From assembly GCF_021311115.1 (NCBI RefSeq), contig NZ_JAJTNP010000004.1:186001-250000 (forward strand): DNA of 64,000 nt, given 5' to 3'. Below the pieces are notes generated by a model. The model made no database searches. It was not told the origin of the DNA and saw only the letters and a program-made list of their open reading frames with translations. A program made the position numbers and the translations under genes. This DNA comes from Chryseobacterium gwangjuense. Lineage in GTDB: Bacteria; Bacteroidota; Bacteroidia; Flavobacteriales; Weeksellaceae. This document shows positions 35,622-44,350 of this stretch, piece by piece. Numbering within the stretch: the first letter of the stretch is position 1; the number at the start of each line of letters is the position of its first letter.

Positions 35622-35629
35622 TTATACTG

Positions 35630-35637
35630 CAAAGATA
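35630..35637 (-). promoter_or_regulatory. -7 element of the riboswitch-CLC transcript
   Basis: Minus strand reads TATCTTTG, a match to TAnnTTTG, with the riboswitch starting about 9 bases downstream. It overlaps the end of the preceding TIM-barrel gene on the same strand. Confidence 0.6.
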
Positions 35638-35641
35638 AAAT

Positions 35642-36514
35642 TTATTTTAAAAAGAAACGATGCTCTGAAATATACTTTTTGCTGATTTTTATACTCTCAA
35701 AAATATCTTTGTCGCTGGAATCCTGTTCTATAAACCAATGTTGAAGACCTGCCTGTTCTCCGGCACTAAAAATTCTTTCAAAATCAATCGTTCCGTTTCC
35801 TATTTCGGCAAAATCTTTTGTTTCTGCTTTCATATCTTTTACATGCCACAATGGAAACCGTTTCGGATATTTTTCAAAGTAAACTAACGGATCTAAGCCA
35901 GCTTTTGAAATCCAATACAGGTCCAGTTCCATTTTAACCAAGTCAGAGGAAGTGTTTTCTAAGATAAAATCATAAATATTTTTTGAATCATCAAATTTTT
36001 CAAATTCAAAATCATGGTTATGATAAGCAAACTGAATTTCTGCTTTTTTAGTAATTTCTCCCGATTTTTCAAATAATTCCGGAAGTTTTTTATAATTTTC
36101 GATGGTGCGTTCTTCAGGAAAAAGATAGGAACAGACCGTATATTTTGAACCGATGAAATGTAAATCTTCAACCGAATTTTCCCAATTTTTTAACAAAGTT
36201 CCGTTATCACTATAAAGAATTCCGGTGGTATGATGTGAGCTGATCACTTTTAAGCCTACATTATTCAGAATAGACTGAAATTCATTTCTAGTTTTTCCAA
36301 AGAAAGTACCGTTATAACCATAGATCTCCAATTCTGTAAAACCTAAACTTGCCAATCTTTCCAACGTTTTTTCGAGATCTTTAGAAATAGAATCCCGAAC
36401 CGTATAGAGTTGAATGGCCAATGTTTTTTTATGGGTTTTAAAATTAGAAATCCCACAAGAATACAAACCTAAAAATCCTAGTGAAGAAAGTTTTATAAAA
36501 TCTTTTCGCTGCAT
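35642..36514 (-). CDS. Sugar phosphate isomerase/epimerase-like TIM barrel protein
   Basis: 290 residues: a short signal (QRKDFIKLSSLGFLGLYSCG, Tat-like RK pair and possible lipobox), then a xylose-isomerase-like TIM barrel with KTLAIQLYTVRDS, VISSHHTTG, FAYHNHDFEF, KMELDLYW and WHVKDMK, the usual metal-binding His and Glu/Asp pattern. Substrate unknown; many Bacteroidota paralogues act on sugar or inositol derivatives. One base after the thioesterase stop, so co-transcribed with it. Confidence 0.75.
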   Translation of the reverse strand: MQRKDFIKLSSLGFLGLYSCGISNFKTHKKTLAIQLYTVRDSISKDLEKTLERLASLGFTELEIYGYNGTFFGKTRNEFQSILNNVGLKVISSHHTTGILYSDNGTLLKNWENSVEDLHFIGSKYTVCSYLFPEERTIENYKKLPELFEKSGEITKKAEIQFAYHNHDFEFEKFDDSKNIYDFILENTSSDLVKMELDLYWISKAGLDPLVYFEKYPKRFPLWHVKDMKAETKDFAEIGNGTIDFERIFSAGEQAGLQHWFIEQDSSDKDIFESIKISKKYISEHRFFLK

Positions 36515-36515
36515 T

Positions 36516-36983
36516 TTATAGAAAAGGCTTCATTTCGTCTTCAATCTGTGTTCTCAGTTCCATCAGACGTTTGGCATATTGTTCTTTTTGTTTGTCCTCC
36601 TCAGTTTCAGGAATCCATCTTGGAACAGGAAGTTTTTTCCCGTTTTCATCTACGGCCACAAAAACAATGATACAATGTGTTTTTTTATCAAAATTCGGTT
36701 GCTTTAAGTTTCTCGAAAAAACATTAATCGAAATGTGCATACTCGAAGAACCTGTGTAAATAACCTGTGCTTCTACTTTTACAATTTCCCCGATTTTGAT
36801 GGGTTCATAAAAACGTATTCCACCAACATATACGGTTACGGAATAATTTCCACTCCAGGTTGTTGCACAGGCATACCCTGCCTGATCAATCCATTTCATA
36901 ACACTTCCACCATGTACGTTTCCTCCGTAATTCACATCCGAAGGCTCAGAAATAAACTGAAATGTGATCGGTTTGTTTTCCAT
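36516..36983 (-). CDS. Acyl-CoA thioesterase, YciA-like hotdog fold
   Basis: Start at 36983 (MENKPITFQFISEP); the ORF could extend to 37034, but this is rejected because the family begins here. 155 residues; conserved YGGNVHGGSVMKWIDQAGYACATTW and MHISINVFSRN blocks of acyl-CoA hydrolases. Hydrolyses acyl-CoA to free acid and CoA in the cytoplasm. Heads a two-gene operon with the TIM-barrel gene (one-base gap). Confidence 0.82.
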   Translation of the reverse strand: MENKPITFQFISEPSDVNYGGNVHGGSVMKWIDQAGYACATTWSGNYSVTVYVGGIRFYEPIKIGEIVKVEAQVIYTGSSSMHISINVFSRNLKQPNFDKKTHCIIVFVAVDENGKKLPVPRWIPETEEDKQKEQYAKRLMELRTQIEDEMKPFL

Positions 36984-37045
36984 TTCCACTAAAATTTTGA
37001 TTGAATAAAGGTATTTAATAATTTTCAAAATCATAGATTAAATCC

Positions 37046-37053
37046 TACTTTTG
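37046..37053 (+). promoter_or_regulatory. -7 element for the ArsC-like gene
   Basis: TACTTTTG (TAnnTTTG) 55 bases before the ATG at 37109; no clear -33 partner. Confidence 0.35.
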
Positions 37054-37108
37054 AAGTCGGAAAGTTCAATGAAGACGAATTTTAATTAACAACAGACTTA
37101 AAATCATA

Positions 37109-37462
37109 ATGAAAAAAGTATTCTATCTTAATACCTGTGATACCTGCAGAAAAATTTTAGCACAATTCGACCTTACAGACTGGGAACTTCGTGAGATCAA
37201 AAAAGAACCGATCACGAAAGAAGAACTGGCGGAAATGCATAAAAAGACAAAGTCTTATGAAGCGTTGTTCAGCAAAAAATCTACTCAGATCAAATTGAGA
37301 GGACTGGATGTAAAGTCTTTAACGGAAAAGGACTTTAAAGAATTATTATTGGATCATTATACTTTTTTGAAACGTCCTGTTTTTATCACAGATGACAACA
37401 TTTTTGTCGGGAATGATAAGAATAATGTGGCGGCTTTGCAGGAATTTTTTGGAGTAAATTAG
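37109..37462 (+). CDS. ArsC/Spx-family thiol oxidoreductase
   Basis: 117 residues, thioredoxin-like, with CxxC at Cys10-Cys13 (NTCDTCRK) and the KRPVFI block near the C-terminus. Family members are arsenate reductases or the Spx/YffB type. The CDTC start and lack of arsenic genes nearby make true arsenate reduction doubtful; a general name is safer. Confidence 0.78.
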   Translation: MKKVFYLNTCDTCRKILAQFDLTDWELREIKKEPITKEELAEMHKKTKSYEALFSKKSTQIKLRGLDVKSLTEKDFKELLLDHYTFLKRPVFITDDNIFVGNDKNNVAALQEFFGVN

Positions 37463-37863
37463 TCATTGCGAGGAGCGAAGCGACGAAGCAATCTCAAAAA
37501 TGCGTATGTTATTCAGGAAAGGGAGATAAATTCCTTTAACTATCCAGAAAATATCCTTTTTGAATTGTCATTCCGTAGGAATCTAGGCTCAGTTTGTAAT
37601 AACAAAATATCATGTAATTGCCTGGATTCCTACGGAATGACAAGCGTTATGAATATTTTTATTAAAAAAAGTTTTGTAGATATGCTCTCTTTTTTAATGA
37701 ACGACAGAAAAACTAGCCCCGATTGTAGTGACATCCTTTTGTGCAGCAAAGCGGAACAAAAGATATAGCGGAAAGCGGGAATCAGCTTCTAAAAATATTA
37801 TATTAAAATAAAACCCCATCTTGTAAATTTTACAAGACGGGGTTTCTGTATTATCTTTTCCGA
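37463..37863. repeat. Gene-free 400 bp built of three intergenic repeat units
   Basis: Between the ArsC-like stop and the gcvT stop there is no credible gene; the 37466-37768 reading frame only crosses repeats. First unit (37463-37495): TCATTGCGAGGAGCGAAGCG, a flavobacterial REP-like block. Second (37565-37643): 24-base arms TTGTCATTCCGTAGGAATC and complement around 31 bases. Third (37714-37790): AGCCCCGATTGTAGTGACATC... AGCGGAAAGCGGG. Then the gcvT terminator at 37811-37845. Confidence 0.6.
37811..37845 (-). terminator. Terminator of the idi-gcvT operon
   Basis: Arms AAACCCCATCTTGTA / TACAAGACGGGGTTT (37811-37825 and 37831-37845) with one mismatch, just past the gcvT stop. Confidence 0.65.
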
Positions 37864-38937
37864 TTATACAAAAGGAGCTTTCACCACTTTTGCAGGAATA
37901 TTTTTGTTTCTTACCTGAATGAAAATTTCAGAACCTAGTTTGAAGTGAGGTTTGTCTACATAAGCAAGACCTAAACCTACTTTTTTCATTGGAGACTGAG
38001 TTCCTGAAGTTACTTTACCGATTACGTTTCCTTCTGCGTCTACAACAGGGTAGTCGTGTCTTGGAACTCCTTTGTCAGTTAATTCAAAACCAACCAATTT
38101 TCTTGTAACTCCTTCTTCTTTTTGTTTTGCGAAAGTATCTTTAGACACGAAGTCTTTATCGAATTTAGTGATCCATCCTAAACCAGCTTCGATTGGAGAA
38201 GTAGTATCGTCGATATCGTTTCCATAAAGACAGAATCCTTTTTCAAGTCTCAAGGTATCTCTTGCAGCCAATCCGCAAGGAATAATGTCTTCAGCTCCAG
38301 CTTCGATGATCGCATCCCAAAGTTTTACAGCCGCTTCGTTGTTGAAGTAAATTTCAAAACCACCGCTTCCTGTATAACCTGTGTTTGAGATAATGATATT
38401 GTCTACTCCTGCTACAGAACCTACTGTAAAGTTATAGTAAGGAATTTCAGAAAGGTTAGTTTCTGTCAGTTTCTGAAGAATTTCAGTAGCTTTCGGACCT
38501 TGAACAGCTAGTAAAGACATATCGTCTGAAGCGTTAGTCATTTTTGCTCCGAAAGTATTGTATTTTGAAATGTGATTCCAGTCTTTATCAATATTTGAAG
38601 CATTTACAACCACGAAATATTTATCATCTTCCATTTTGTAAACGATAAGGTCATCTACGATTCCTCCGTTTTCGTTGGGAAGGCAAGAATATTGAGCTTT
38701 TCCGTTTTCAAGAGCGTCTACATTGTTTGTTGTTACAAATTGTAAAAGATCTTTTGAACCAGGACCTTCGATGAAAAATTGTCCCATGTGAGAAACATCA
38801 AACAATCCTGCTTTTTCTCTTACTGCAAAATGCTCTTCCGTTACTCCGGAATATTGTACAGGCATTTCAAAACCTGCAAAAGGTACGATTTTAGCTCCCA
38901 AAGAAACATGTTTGTCGTACAATGCTGTTTTCTTCAT
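37864..38937 (-). CDS. gcvT: Glycine cleavage system T protein (aminomethyltransferase)
   Basis: Transfers the methylene group of glycine to tetrahydrofolate. 357 residues; conserved [58 protein letters not shown] and the [17 protein letters not shown]-terminal domain. Third gene of a minus-strand cluster with idi and a small secreted protein. gcvP and gcvH are not in the window. Confidence 0.95.
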   Translation of the reverse strand: MKKTALYDKHVSLGAKIVPFAGFEMPVQYSGVTEEHFAVREKAGLFDVSHMGQFFIEGPGSKDLLQFVTTNNVDALENGKAQYSCLPNENGGIVDDLIVYKMEDDKYFVVVNASNIDKDWNHISKYNTFGAKMTNASDDMSLLAVQGPKATEILQKLTETNLSEIPYYNFTVGSVAGVDNIIISNTGYTGSGGFEIYFNNEAAVKLWDAIIEAGAEDIIPCGLAARDTLRLEKGFCLYGNDIDDTTSPIEAGLGWITKFDKDFVSKDTFAKQKEEGVTRKLVGFELTDKGVPRHDYPVVDAEGNVIGKVTSGTQSPMKKVGLGLAYVDKPHFKLGSEIFIQVRNKNIPAKVVKAPFV

Positions 38938-38946
38938 ATTTAATTT

Positions 38947-39420
38947 CTATTTCTTTATTTTAAAACTATTAAAGGTCTCGTTAAAAAGATTCATATAATT
39001 TCCGTTCCAGTATTTTTCACCGCAATTGATGGAAATAAGATACATTTCTTTGTCTTTTTGAAAAACTTTGGTGATCCAGAAAAGTTTTTCTTTCTCATCG
39101 AAGTATTCGTAAAAATATTCGGTATATCCTTTTTTGCTCTTGGCACTTTTTACCTTATTTTCTTCATCAGGAGATTGATAAAGAGCCAGGATAAATTTTT
39201 TGATTTCGGTAGAGGGTAAATTTAAGTCATGGTATTCAGAAATGGTAACTGCACCGATCTGACTTGTCGGGAAAATATTAACAATATCGGTCTCATTCAT
39301 TGCCATCCATCCTTCAGGAAAACTGATGGAATAGTTTGTATTTTCATACGTTTGTTTCTTCTGAGCCGATACAAAGTACCCTAAGAAAAGCAATATAATG
39401 AATAATGAATGTTTGATCAT
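38947..39420 (-). CDS. Secreted protein of unknown function (PsbP-like fold possible)
   Basis: 157 residues, signal peptide to about 20 (FVSAQ). The body begins YSISFPEGWMAMNET, the kind of opening of PsbP-related or DUF1795-like single-domain proteins, but the match is weak. It lies between idi and gcvT with gaps of 1 and 9 bases, so it is co-transcribed. Role unknown. Confidence 0.6.
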   Translation of the reverse strand: MIKHSLFIILLFLGYFVSAQKKQTYENTNYSISFPEGWMAMNETDIVNIFPTSQIGAVTISEYHDLNLPSTEIKKFILALYQSPDEENKVKSAKSKKGYTEYFYEYFDEKEKLFWITKVFQKDKEMYLISINCGEKYWNGNYMNLFNETFNSFKIKK

Positions 39421-39421
39421 C

Positions 39422-39931
39422 TTAAAAATGATGTTTGTATTCTTCTAAAATAATTTTGAACCATTCTGTAAAAGCTCCCGGATTTTCTGCTATTTCTTTA
39501 TCCAGATCCTCCATGGAAATATATCTTACTTCTTCCACTTCTTCTGTGTTAAGGGCAAAATCCGCATTATAAAATCCGGTAAATACATGGTCTAACTCAT
39601 GTTCCCAAAGATTTCCTCCTACATCTGCTTTATAGATAAAATGGAATTTTTCTGAAAGATCCACTTCTATTCCCAGTTCTTCTTTTACTCTTCTTTTAGC
39701 TCCTTCAAGGTAAGTTTCTCCGTTTCTTGGGTGCGAACATACTGCATTCGTCCATTGATTGGGAGAATGATATTTTTCCGATGCTCTTTTTTGCAAAAGC
39801 ATTTCACCTTTATCATTGAATAAAAATACAGAGAAAGCACGATGTAAAAGGCCATTAATATGGGCCTGCTGTTTTTCCATCAATCCTAAAACTTGGTCAT
39901 AAGGATTTACTAAAACTACAAATTCTTCCAT
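39422..39931 (-). CDS. idi: Isopentenyl-diphosphate delta-isomerase, type 1
   Basis: Interconverts IPP and DMAPP. 169 residues, Nudix-like, with catalytic Cys65 (TNAVCSHPRNGE) and Glu112 (WEHELDHVF), metal site NGETYLEGAKRRVKEELG. A -7 element TACATTTG (39944-39937) ends five bases before its ATG, so the mRNA may be leaderless. First gene of idi-hypothetical-gcvT. Confidence 0.93.
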   Translation of the reverse strand: MEEFVVLVNPYDQVLGLMEKQQAHINGLLHRAFSVFLFNDKGEMLLQKRASEKYHSPNQWTNAVCSHPRNGETYLEGAKRRVKEELGIEVDLSEKFHFIYKADVGGNLWEHELDHVFTGFYNADFALNTEEVEEVRYISMEDLDKEIAENPGAFTEWFKIILEEYKHHF

Positions 39932-39936
39932 TTCTA

Positions 39937-39944
39937 CAAATGTA
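39937..39944 (-). promoter_or_regulatory. -7 element five bases before the idi ATG
   Basis: Minus strand TACATTTG, consensus TAnnTTTG. It leaves room for only a few nt of leader before the ATG at 39931. Confidence 0.45.
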
Positions 39945-40035
39945 AGTGTAATAAATGTATTTTGGAAATTTTTGGGAAAACATCATGGATTTTTGAAAGA
40001 TAAAGAGATAAGAATAAGAAAATAATCTTTAATAA

Positions 40036-40638
40036 TTATTTACTCATGGCTTTTCCAATGCGAACGAAAAGCATAGATATTCCTATAAAGAGAACCAGAA
40101 TCCAGAAAGAATTGATTAATACCTGAGTATAACCAAGATCAAGCACATTCACAAACGGATAAGGATAAAATTCTGAGAAATGTCCTCTTATTAAAATATA
40201 AAAAAGATACAGTAAAGGATAAACTGCCCATTGAGGAATTTGTTGGTAGCTTAAATCCCTTTTGTTTTCATACATATACCAATACATAAGTACAAGAACA
40301 GGAATGATCGTATGCAAGAGTTCATCAACAATTCTTTGTAAACCTGTAGGGTTCCATGTTGAACGAAGAATAATCTGATAAATTGATCCTACGATTAAAA
40401 TATAAATAGTAATGGCAGTTAATATTCCGGGTTTTTTAATTTTTGAGGGATAATTTACAGTCTGAAATGTAAAATATACAGCAACAAGTATATTAGTTAG
40501 GATTGTAAAAAAACTGAAAAATCTGATGGTTGTTTCTCCAAAAGAAATTTGAGTGTTTTTCACCATCAAATAGTATTGGGTAATCACTGAAAACCAACCG
40601 ATTAAGGCAAATAGTAAAGATAAAATTCTTTGGGTCAT
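40036..40638 (-). CDS. Pr6Pr-family membrane protein
   Basis: 200 residues, about six helices, with the family's short conserved blocks (GWFSVITQYYLM near the N-terminus, RFFSFFTILTNILVAVYF and RIVDELLHTIIPVL). Function of the family is unknown. Single gene. Confidence 0.72.
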   Translation of the reverse strand: MTQRILSLLFALIGWFSVITQYYLMVKNTQISFGETTIRFFSFFTILTNILVAVYFTFQTVNYPSKIKKPGILTAITIYILIVGSIYQIILRSTWNPTGLQRIVDELLHTIIPVLVLMYWYMYENKRDLSYQQIPQWAVYPLLYLFYILIRGHFSEFYPYPFVNVLDLGYTQVLINSFWILVLFIGISMLFVRIGKAMSK

Positions 40639-40815
40639 CAGGAAGAGTTTATCTATGAAATATTAAAGATAGTTTTATTTTTTGGGTAATAGAAAAATAT
40701 TAACCTATAATAATATAATGGATAAAAATTTATTAATTTATTCTATGAATAAGGTTTTGTGTAGTAAAAAATTAATGTAAATAAACTTTAATAAAGTGTT
40801 TTGTTTTAAAATTTA

Positions 40816-40823
40816 TAAATTTG
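40816..40823 (+). promoter_or_regulatory. -7 element for the HAD-type gene
   Basis: TAAATTTG, 14 bases before the ATG at 40838; no well-spaced -33 was found. Confidence 0.4.
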
Positions 40824-40837
40824 TAATACAAAATTTC

Positions 40838-41245
40838 ATGATGGAGTTAGAATACATAGATCACATGAGTCCGATTCTAAAGGACGGAGTAAAAAATTAC
40901 CTAATTGATATAGACGGAACAATTACAGAAGATGTTCCCAACGAAGAGCCGGAAAGAATGGTTACCTGTGAGCCTTTTCCCGATGCTTTGGAAACAATCA
41001 ACAGATGGTATGAGGAAGGGCATCAGATTTGTTTTTTCACTTCAAGAACCGAAAACTTAAAACAAATTACCATTGACTGGCTGGATAAACACGGTTTTAA
41101 ATATCACAGTGTATTGTGTGGTAAACCTAGAGGAGGGAATTATCATTGGATAGATAATCATTTGGTGAGAGCTACAAGATACAAAGGTAAATTTACAGAT
41201 CTTGTAGAAAAACAAGTTACCATTGAAGTTTTTAAAGAAGATTAA
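40838..41245 (+). CDS. HAD-superfamily hydrolase
   Basis: 135 residues. Start at 40838, just downstream of a -7 element; the longer ORF from 40796 overlaps that promoter. HAD motif I is NYLIDIDGTITED, motif II the FFTSRTEN Ser/Thr, motif III the CGKPRGGNYHWIDNHLVRA region with Asp. Short HADs of this kind are phosphatases of unknown substrate. The gap to the next gene holds an inverted repeat. Confidence 0.7.
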   Translation: MMELEYIDHMSPILKDGVKNYLIDIDGTITEDVPNEEPERMVTCEPFPDALETINRWYEEGHQICFFTSRTENLKQITIDWLDKHGFKYHSVLCGKPRGGNYHWIDNHLVRATRYKGKFTDLVEKQVTIEVFKED

Positions 41246-41332
41246 AATATAATTAAAGATTTAAAAATTAAACGATTAAAGTGAATGCTTTTTCTTTTGA
41301 TTTTTAAATCTTTTAATTTTTAAATAATTATA
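41246..41332. repeat. AT-rich low-complexity inverted repeat (AGATTTAAAAATTAAA-type arms)
   Basis: Left arm about 41246-41280 and its near-complement about 41296-41332 (TTTTTAAATCTTTTAATTTT), separated by about 15 bases, between the HAD gene and the dehydrogenase. Confidence 0.5.
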
Positions 41333-41339
41333 AGTATTT

Positions 41340-42299
41340 ATGAAAGTTTTAGCAAACGATGGCTTAGATCAATCTGGAATTGATGCATTAACGGAGAAGG
41401 GGTTTGAAGTGATTACTACAAAAGTTCCACAAGAACAATTAGTAGATTACATTAATGAGCACAATGTTAGTACGCTTTTGGTACGTAGTGCGACACAGGT
41501 AAGAAAAGATATTATTGATCATTGCCCGTCTATCGAGATTATTGGAAGAGGAGGAGTAGGAATGGATAATATTGATGTAGCTTATGCCAGAGAAAAGGGA
41601 ATTCATGTTATCAATACACCTTCAGCTTCATCGGAATCGGTAGCAGAATTGGTTTTTGCACACCTGTTTTCGGGAGCAAGATTTTTGCAGGATTCCAACA
41701 GAAAAATGCCTTTAGTGGGAGATACTGAGTTTGCCGGTTTGAAAAAAGCGTATGCTGCAGGGATCGAATTGAAAGGAAAGACAATCGGTATTGTCGGAAT
41801 GGGAAGAATCGGTCAGGAAGTTGCAAAAATTGCTTTAGGCCTTGGTATGAGAGTAATCGCGGCTGATAATAATATTGGAAAGGCAAGTATTAAAGTGAAA
41901 TTCTATAATAACCAGTTTATCAATGTTGATATTGAAACTGAGCCTTTGCAGGATGTATTAAAACATTCCGATTTTATCACTCTCCATGTTCCTGCTCAAA
42001 AAGAAGGCTACATGATCGGTAAAAATGAATTTGAAATGATGAAAGATGGAGTTGCCGTTGTAAACTGCTCAAGAGGAGGAGTAGTTGATGAAGAAGCTTT
42101 AATTGAAGCTTTAGATTCAGGAAAAGTGAGGTTTGCAGGGTTGGATGTTTTCATTAATGAACCGACTCCTTCAAAAAAAGTATTAAATCATTCAAAAATT
42201 TCTTTAACACCGCATACTGGCGCTTCTACTTTGGAAGCACAGGATAGAATAGGGTTGTCTTTGGCAGATCAGATTTCCAGTATTCTGCAGATTAATTAA
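41340..42299 (+). CDS. serA: D-3-phosphoglycerate dehydrogenase-like 2-hydroxyacid dehydrogenase
   Basis: 319 residues, catalytic domain then Rossmann motif GIVGMGRIGQEVAKIA (about 148-163), and the catalytic Arg (NCSRGGVVDEEAL), Glu (VFINEP) and His (TPHTGAST) triad. It has no ACT domain, so it is a short-type SerA and may lack serine feedback, or be another 2-hydroxyacid dehydrogenase. Catalyses 3-phosphoglycerate oxidation, the first step of serine synthesis (inference from similarity). Confidence 0.82.
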   Translation: MKVLANDGLDQSGIDALTEKGFEVITTKVPQEQLVDYINEHNVSTLLVRSATQVRKDIIDHCPSIEIIGRGGVGMDNIDVAYAREKGIHVINTPSASSESVAELVFAHLFSGARFLQDSNRKMPLVGDTEFAGLKKAYAAGIELKGKTIGIVGMGRIGQEVAKIALGLGMRVIAADNNIGKASIKVKFYNNQFINVDIETEPLQDVLKHSDFITLHVPAQKEGYMIGKNEFEMMKDGVAVVNCSRGGVVDEEALIEALDSGKVRFAGLDVFINEPTPSKKVLNHSKISLTPHTGASTLEAQDRIGLSLADQISSILQIN

Positions 42300-42313
42300 G
42301 AATGTGAAAAAAG

Positions 42314-42345
42314 AAAAACGCCGCAAATTTTGCGGCGTTTTTTTT
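42314..42345. terminator. Bidirectional terminator between serA-like and mscL
   Basis: Arms AAAAACGCCGCA / TGCGGCGTTTTT (42314-42325 with 42331-42342), A-run left, T-run right; ends both convergent genes. Confidence 0.85.
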
Positions 42346-42730
42346 ATGAGTTTTTAGCTTTTAGTAAATCTCTGATTTCCATTAATAATTTTTGATCTTC
42401 CGTAGGTCCTGCAGGTGCTTCAGCCGGAGCCTCTTTTTTCAGTTTGTTGATTCCTTTAATCATTACAAATAAAGCGAAAGCGACTACAATAAACGAAATC
42501 GCAGCAGAAATAAACATTCCGTATTTGATAGCTGTACCGGGAATGACCAATTCAGCTAGGTTGTTTAACTGTAGTTTTTCCAATGTAGGTGTTAAAATAG
42601 CAGGGGTAATAATGTCCTCAACCAAAGAAGTGACAATTTTACCAAAAGCCCCACCAATCACTACACCGACAGCTAAATCTACCACGTTCCCTTTAACGGC
42701 AAACTCTTTAAATTCTTTTAAAAATCCCAT
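42344..42730 (-). CDS. mscL: Large-conductance mechanosensitive channel
   Basis: 128 residues, two helices; N-terminal [27 protein letters not shown] is the MscL signature. Opens under membrane tension to release solutes. The stop overlaps the shared terminator. Confidence 0.95.
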   Translation of the reverse strand: MGFLKEFKEFAVKGNVVDLAVGVVIGGAFGKIVTSLVEDIITPAILTPTLEKLQLNNLAELVIPGTAIKYGMFISAAISFIVVAFALFVMIKGINKLKKEAPAEAPAGPTEDQKLLMEIRDLLKAKNS

Positions 42731-42804
42731 ATTTATATTTTTTTAATCGTTTCGAAAATTGACTTGAATGAATAATAATCACTAAATTTAAGAAAAACAT
42801 TTTA

Positions 42805-44322
42805 ATGAAAATTTTTACGGCAGAAAAAATTCGAAAATGTGATGAATTTACGATTGCTAATGAGCCCGTATCATCCATACAATTGATGGAGCGTGCAGCG
42901 CAGTCTTGTGCTCATTGGATTTCTGAGAATTGTAAAGTTCATAAAAATTTTACAATTTTTTGCGGTAACGGTAATAATGGAGGAGATGGGTTTGCTATTG
43001 CCCGATTGCTTTATTTAAAAGGTTTTGATGTTGATGTTTTTGTAAAAGACTTGAAAGGGAATTTTTCTCAGGATGCAGCCGTTAATTATAAAAAGCTAAA
43101 AGACTTTTCCGGAATTTCCATCAAAGAATTCAAAGACTTTCAAAAAGAAAAGCTGAGTGAACAAACCGTTTGTATTGATGCAATTTTTGGGACAGGTTTT
43201 TCCAGGAAGATTGAAGGAGAAGAGTTGAAAATTATAAATGAACTGAATTCTCTAAATAATATAAAAATTTCGATAGATATTCCTTCAGGATTGTCTGCTG
43301 ATCAAAATATAGAGGAGGGTTCAATGGTTTTTCAGGCTGATTATACGTTGAGTTTTCAGTTTTGGAAAAAAAGCTTCCTCTATTCAGAAACCGGAAAATA
43401 TACCGGTAAAATTGTGATTTTGAATATTGGACTGCATTCTCAATATATCGAAGAAACTACCACCAACAATTTTATTATTGATGAAGGTCTGATCGAAAAA
43501 ATATTTAAACCAAGAAACGAATATTCTCACAAAGGAACTTTTGGGAAAGTTGTTATCATTGGTGGAAGTTACGGTAGAATGGGAGCAGCCGTTTTGTCTG
43601 TAAAAGCAGCTTTGAAAAGTGGAGCAGGACTCGTTTTTGCGCTTAGCCCTAAGTGTGGATATGACATTCTCCAGATTTCCTGTCCTGAAGCCATGTTTTT
43701 GGAGGGAGGAGAAACCGAGATTGAAAATATCCATGTTGATGAAAATATAACATTGGGAGTGGGACCGGGGCTAGGAACTCATGAAAAAACAGAAAATAGT
43801 TTTTTAAATTTCCTTAAAAATTATAGTGATCCGTTGGTCTTGGATGCGGATGCTCTTAATATTATTTCAAAAAATCCATCTCATTTACATTTGATTCCCA
43901 AAAATTCAATTATTACGCCCCATCCCAAAGAATTTGAAAGACTTTTCGGGAAAACAAAAGATTCTTTTGAAAGAACTGATCTTGCAGTGCAAAAGGCTTC
44001 AGAACTTAGCGTATATATTGCGCTAAAAGACCATCATACGCAGGTAGTATGTCCGAATGGGAAAGTATTTTATAATATTATAGGAAATTCAGGATTGGCA
44101 AAAGGAGGAAGTGGAGATATTTTAACGGGTATTTTAACATCGTTATTGGCTCAAGGATATTCTGCTGAAAATGCCGCTGTTTTGGGTGTTTGGCTCCATG
44201 GTAAATCGGCAGACTTTGCGGCTGAAAAATATTCCAAAGAATCTATGCAGCCTACAGATGTCGTCAAAGAGCTGGAAAGTACCTTTTTATATATCAACAA
44301 AAAAGTCACAAAAAAATTGTGA
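42805..44322 (+). CDS. nnr: Bifunctional NAD(P)H-hydrate repair enzyme
   Basis: 505 residues, two fused enzymes. About 1-210: epimerase (YjeF_N) with CGNGNNGGDGFAIARLL. About 220-505: ADP/ATP-dependent dehydratase (ribokinase-like) with VVIIGGSYGRMGAAVLSVKAAL, LVLDADALNII, GNSGLAKGGSGDILTGI. Together they repair damaged NADHX/NADPHX. The stop codon lies inside the terminator hairpin. Confidence 0.93.
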   Translation: MKIFTAEKIRKCDEFTIANEPVSSIQLMERAAQSCAHWISENCKVHKNFTIFCGNGNNGGDGFAIARLLYLKGFDVDVFVKDLKGNFSQDAAVNYKKLKDFSGISIKEFKDFQKEKLSEQTVCIDAIFGTGFSRKIEGEELKIINELNSLNNIKISIDIPSGLSADQNIEEGSMVFQADYTLSFQFWKKSFLYSETGKYTGKIVILNIGLHSQYIEETTTNNFIIDEGLIEKIFKPRNEYSHKGTFGKVVIIGGSYGRMGAAVLSVKAALKSGAGLVFALSPKCGYDILQISCPEAMFLEGGETEIENIHVDENITLGVGPGLGTHEKTENSFLNFLKNYSDPLVLDADALNIISKNPSHLHLIPKNSIITPHPKEFERLFGKTKDSFERTDLAVQKASELSVYIALKDHHTQVVCPNGKVFYNIIGNSGLAKGGSGDILTGILTSLLAQGYSAENAAVLGVWLHGKSADFAAEKYSKESMQPTDVVKELESTFLYINKKVTKKL

Positions 44323-44328
44323 CTTTTT
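44300..44328. terminator. Bidirectional terminator overlapping the nnr stop
   Basis: Arms AAAAAGTCACAA (44300-44311) and TTGTGACTTTTT (44317-44328). The TGA stop of nnr is within the right arm; the lgt gene ends 22 bases further. Confidence 0.8.
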
Positions 44329-44350
44329 AAAAATGTATATTGAATAGAAA

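Noticed and set aside
37466..37768. 100-codon reading frame in the gcvT-arsC gap
   Set aside because: It runs through three repeat elements, has no start context and no recognisable protein features.
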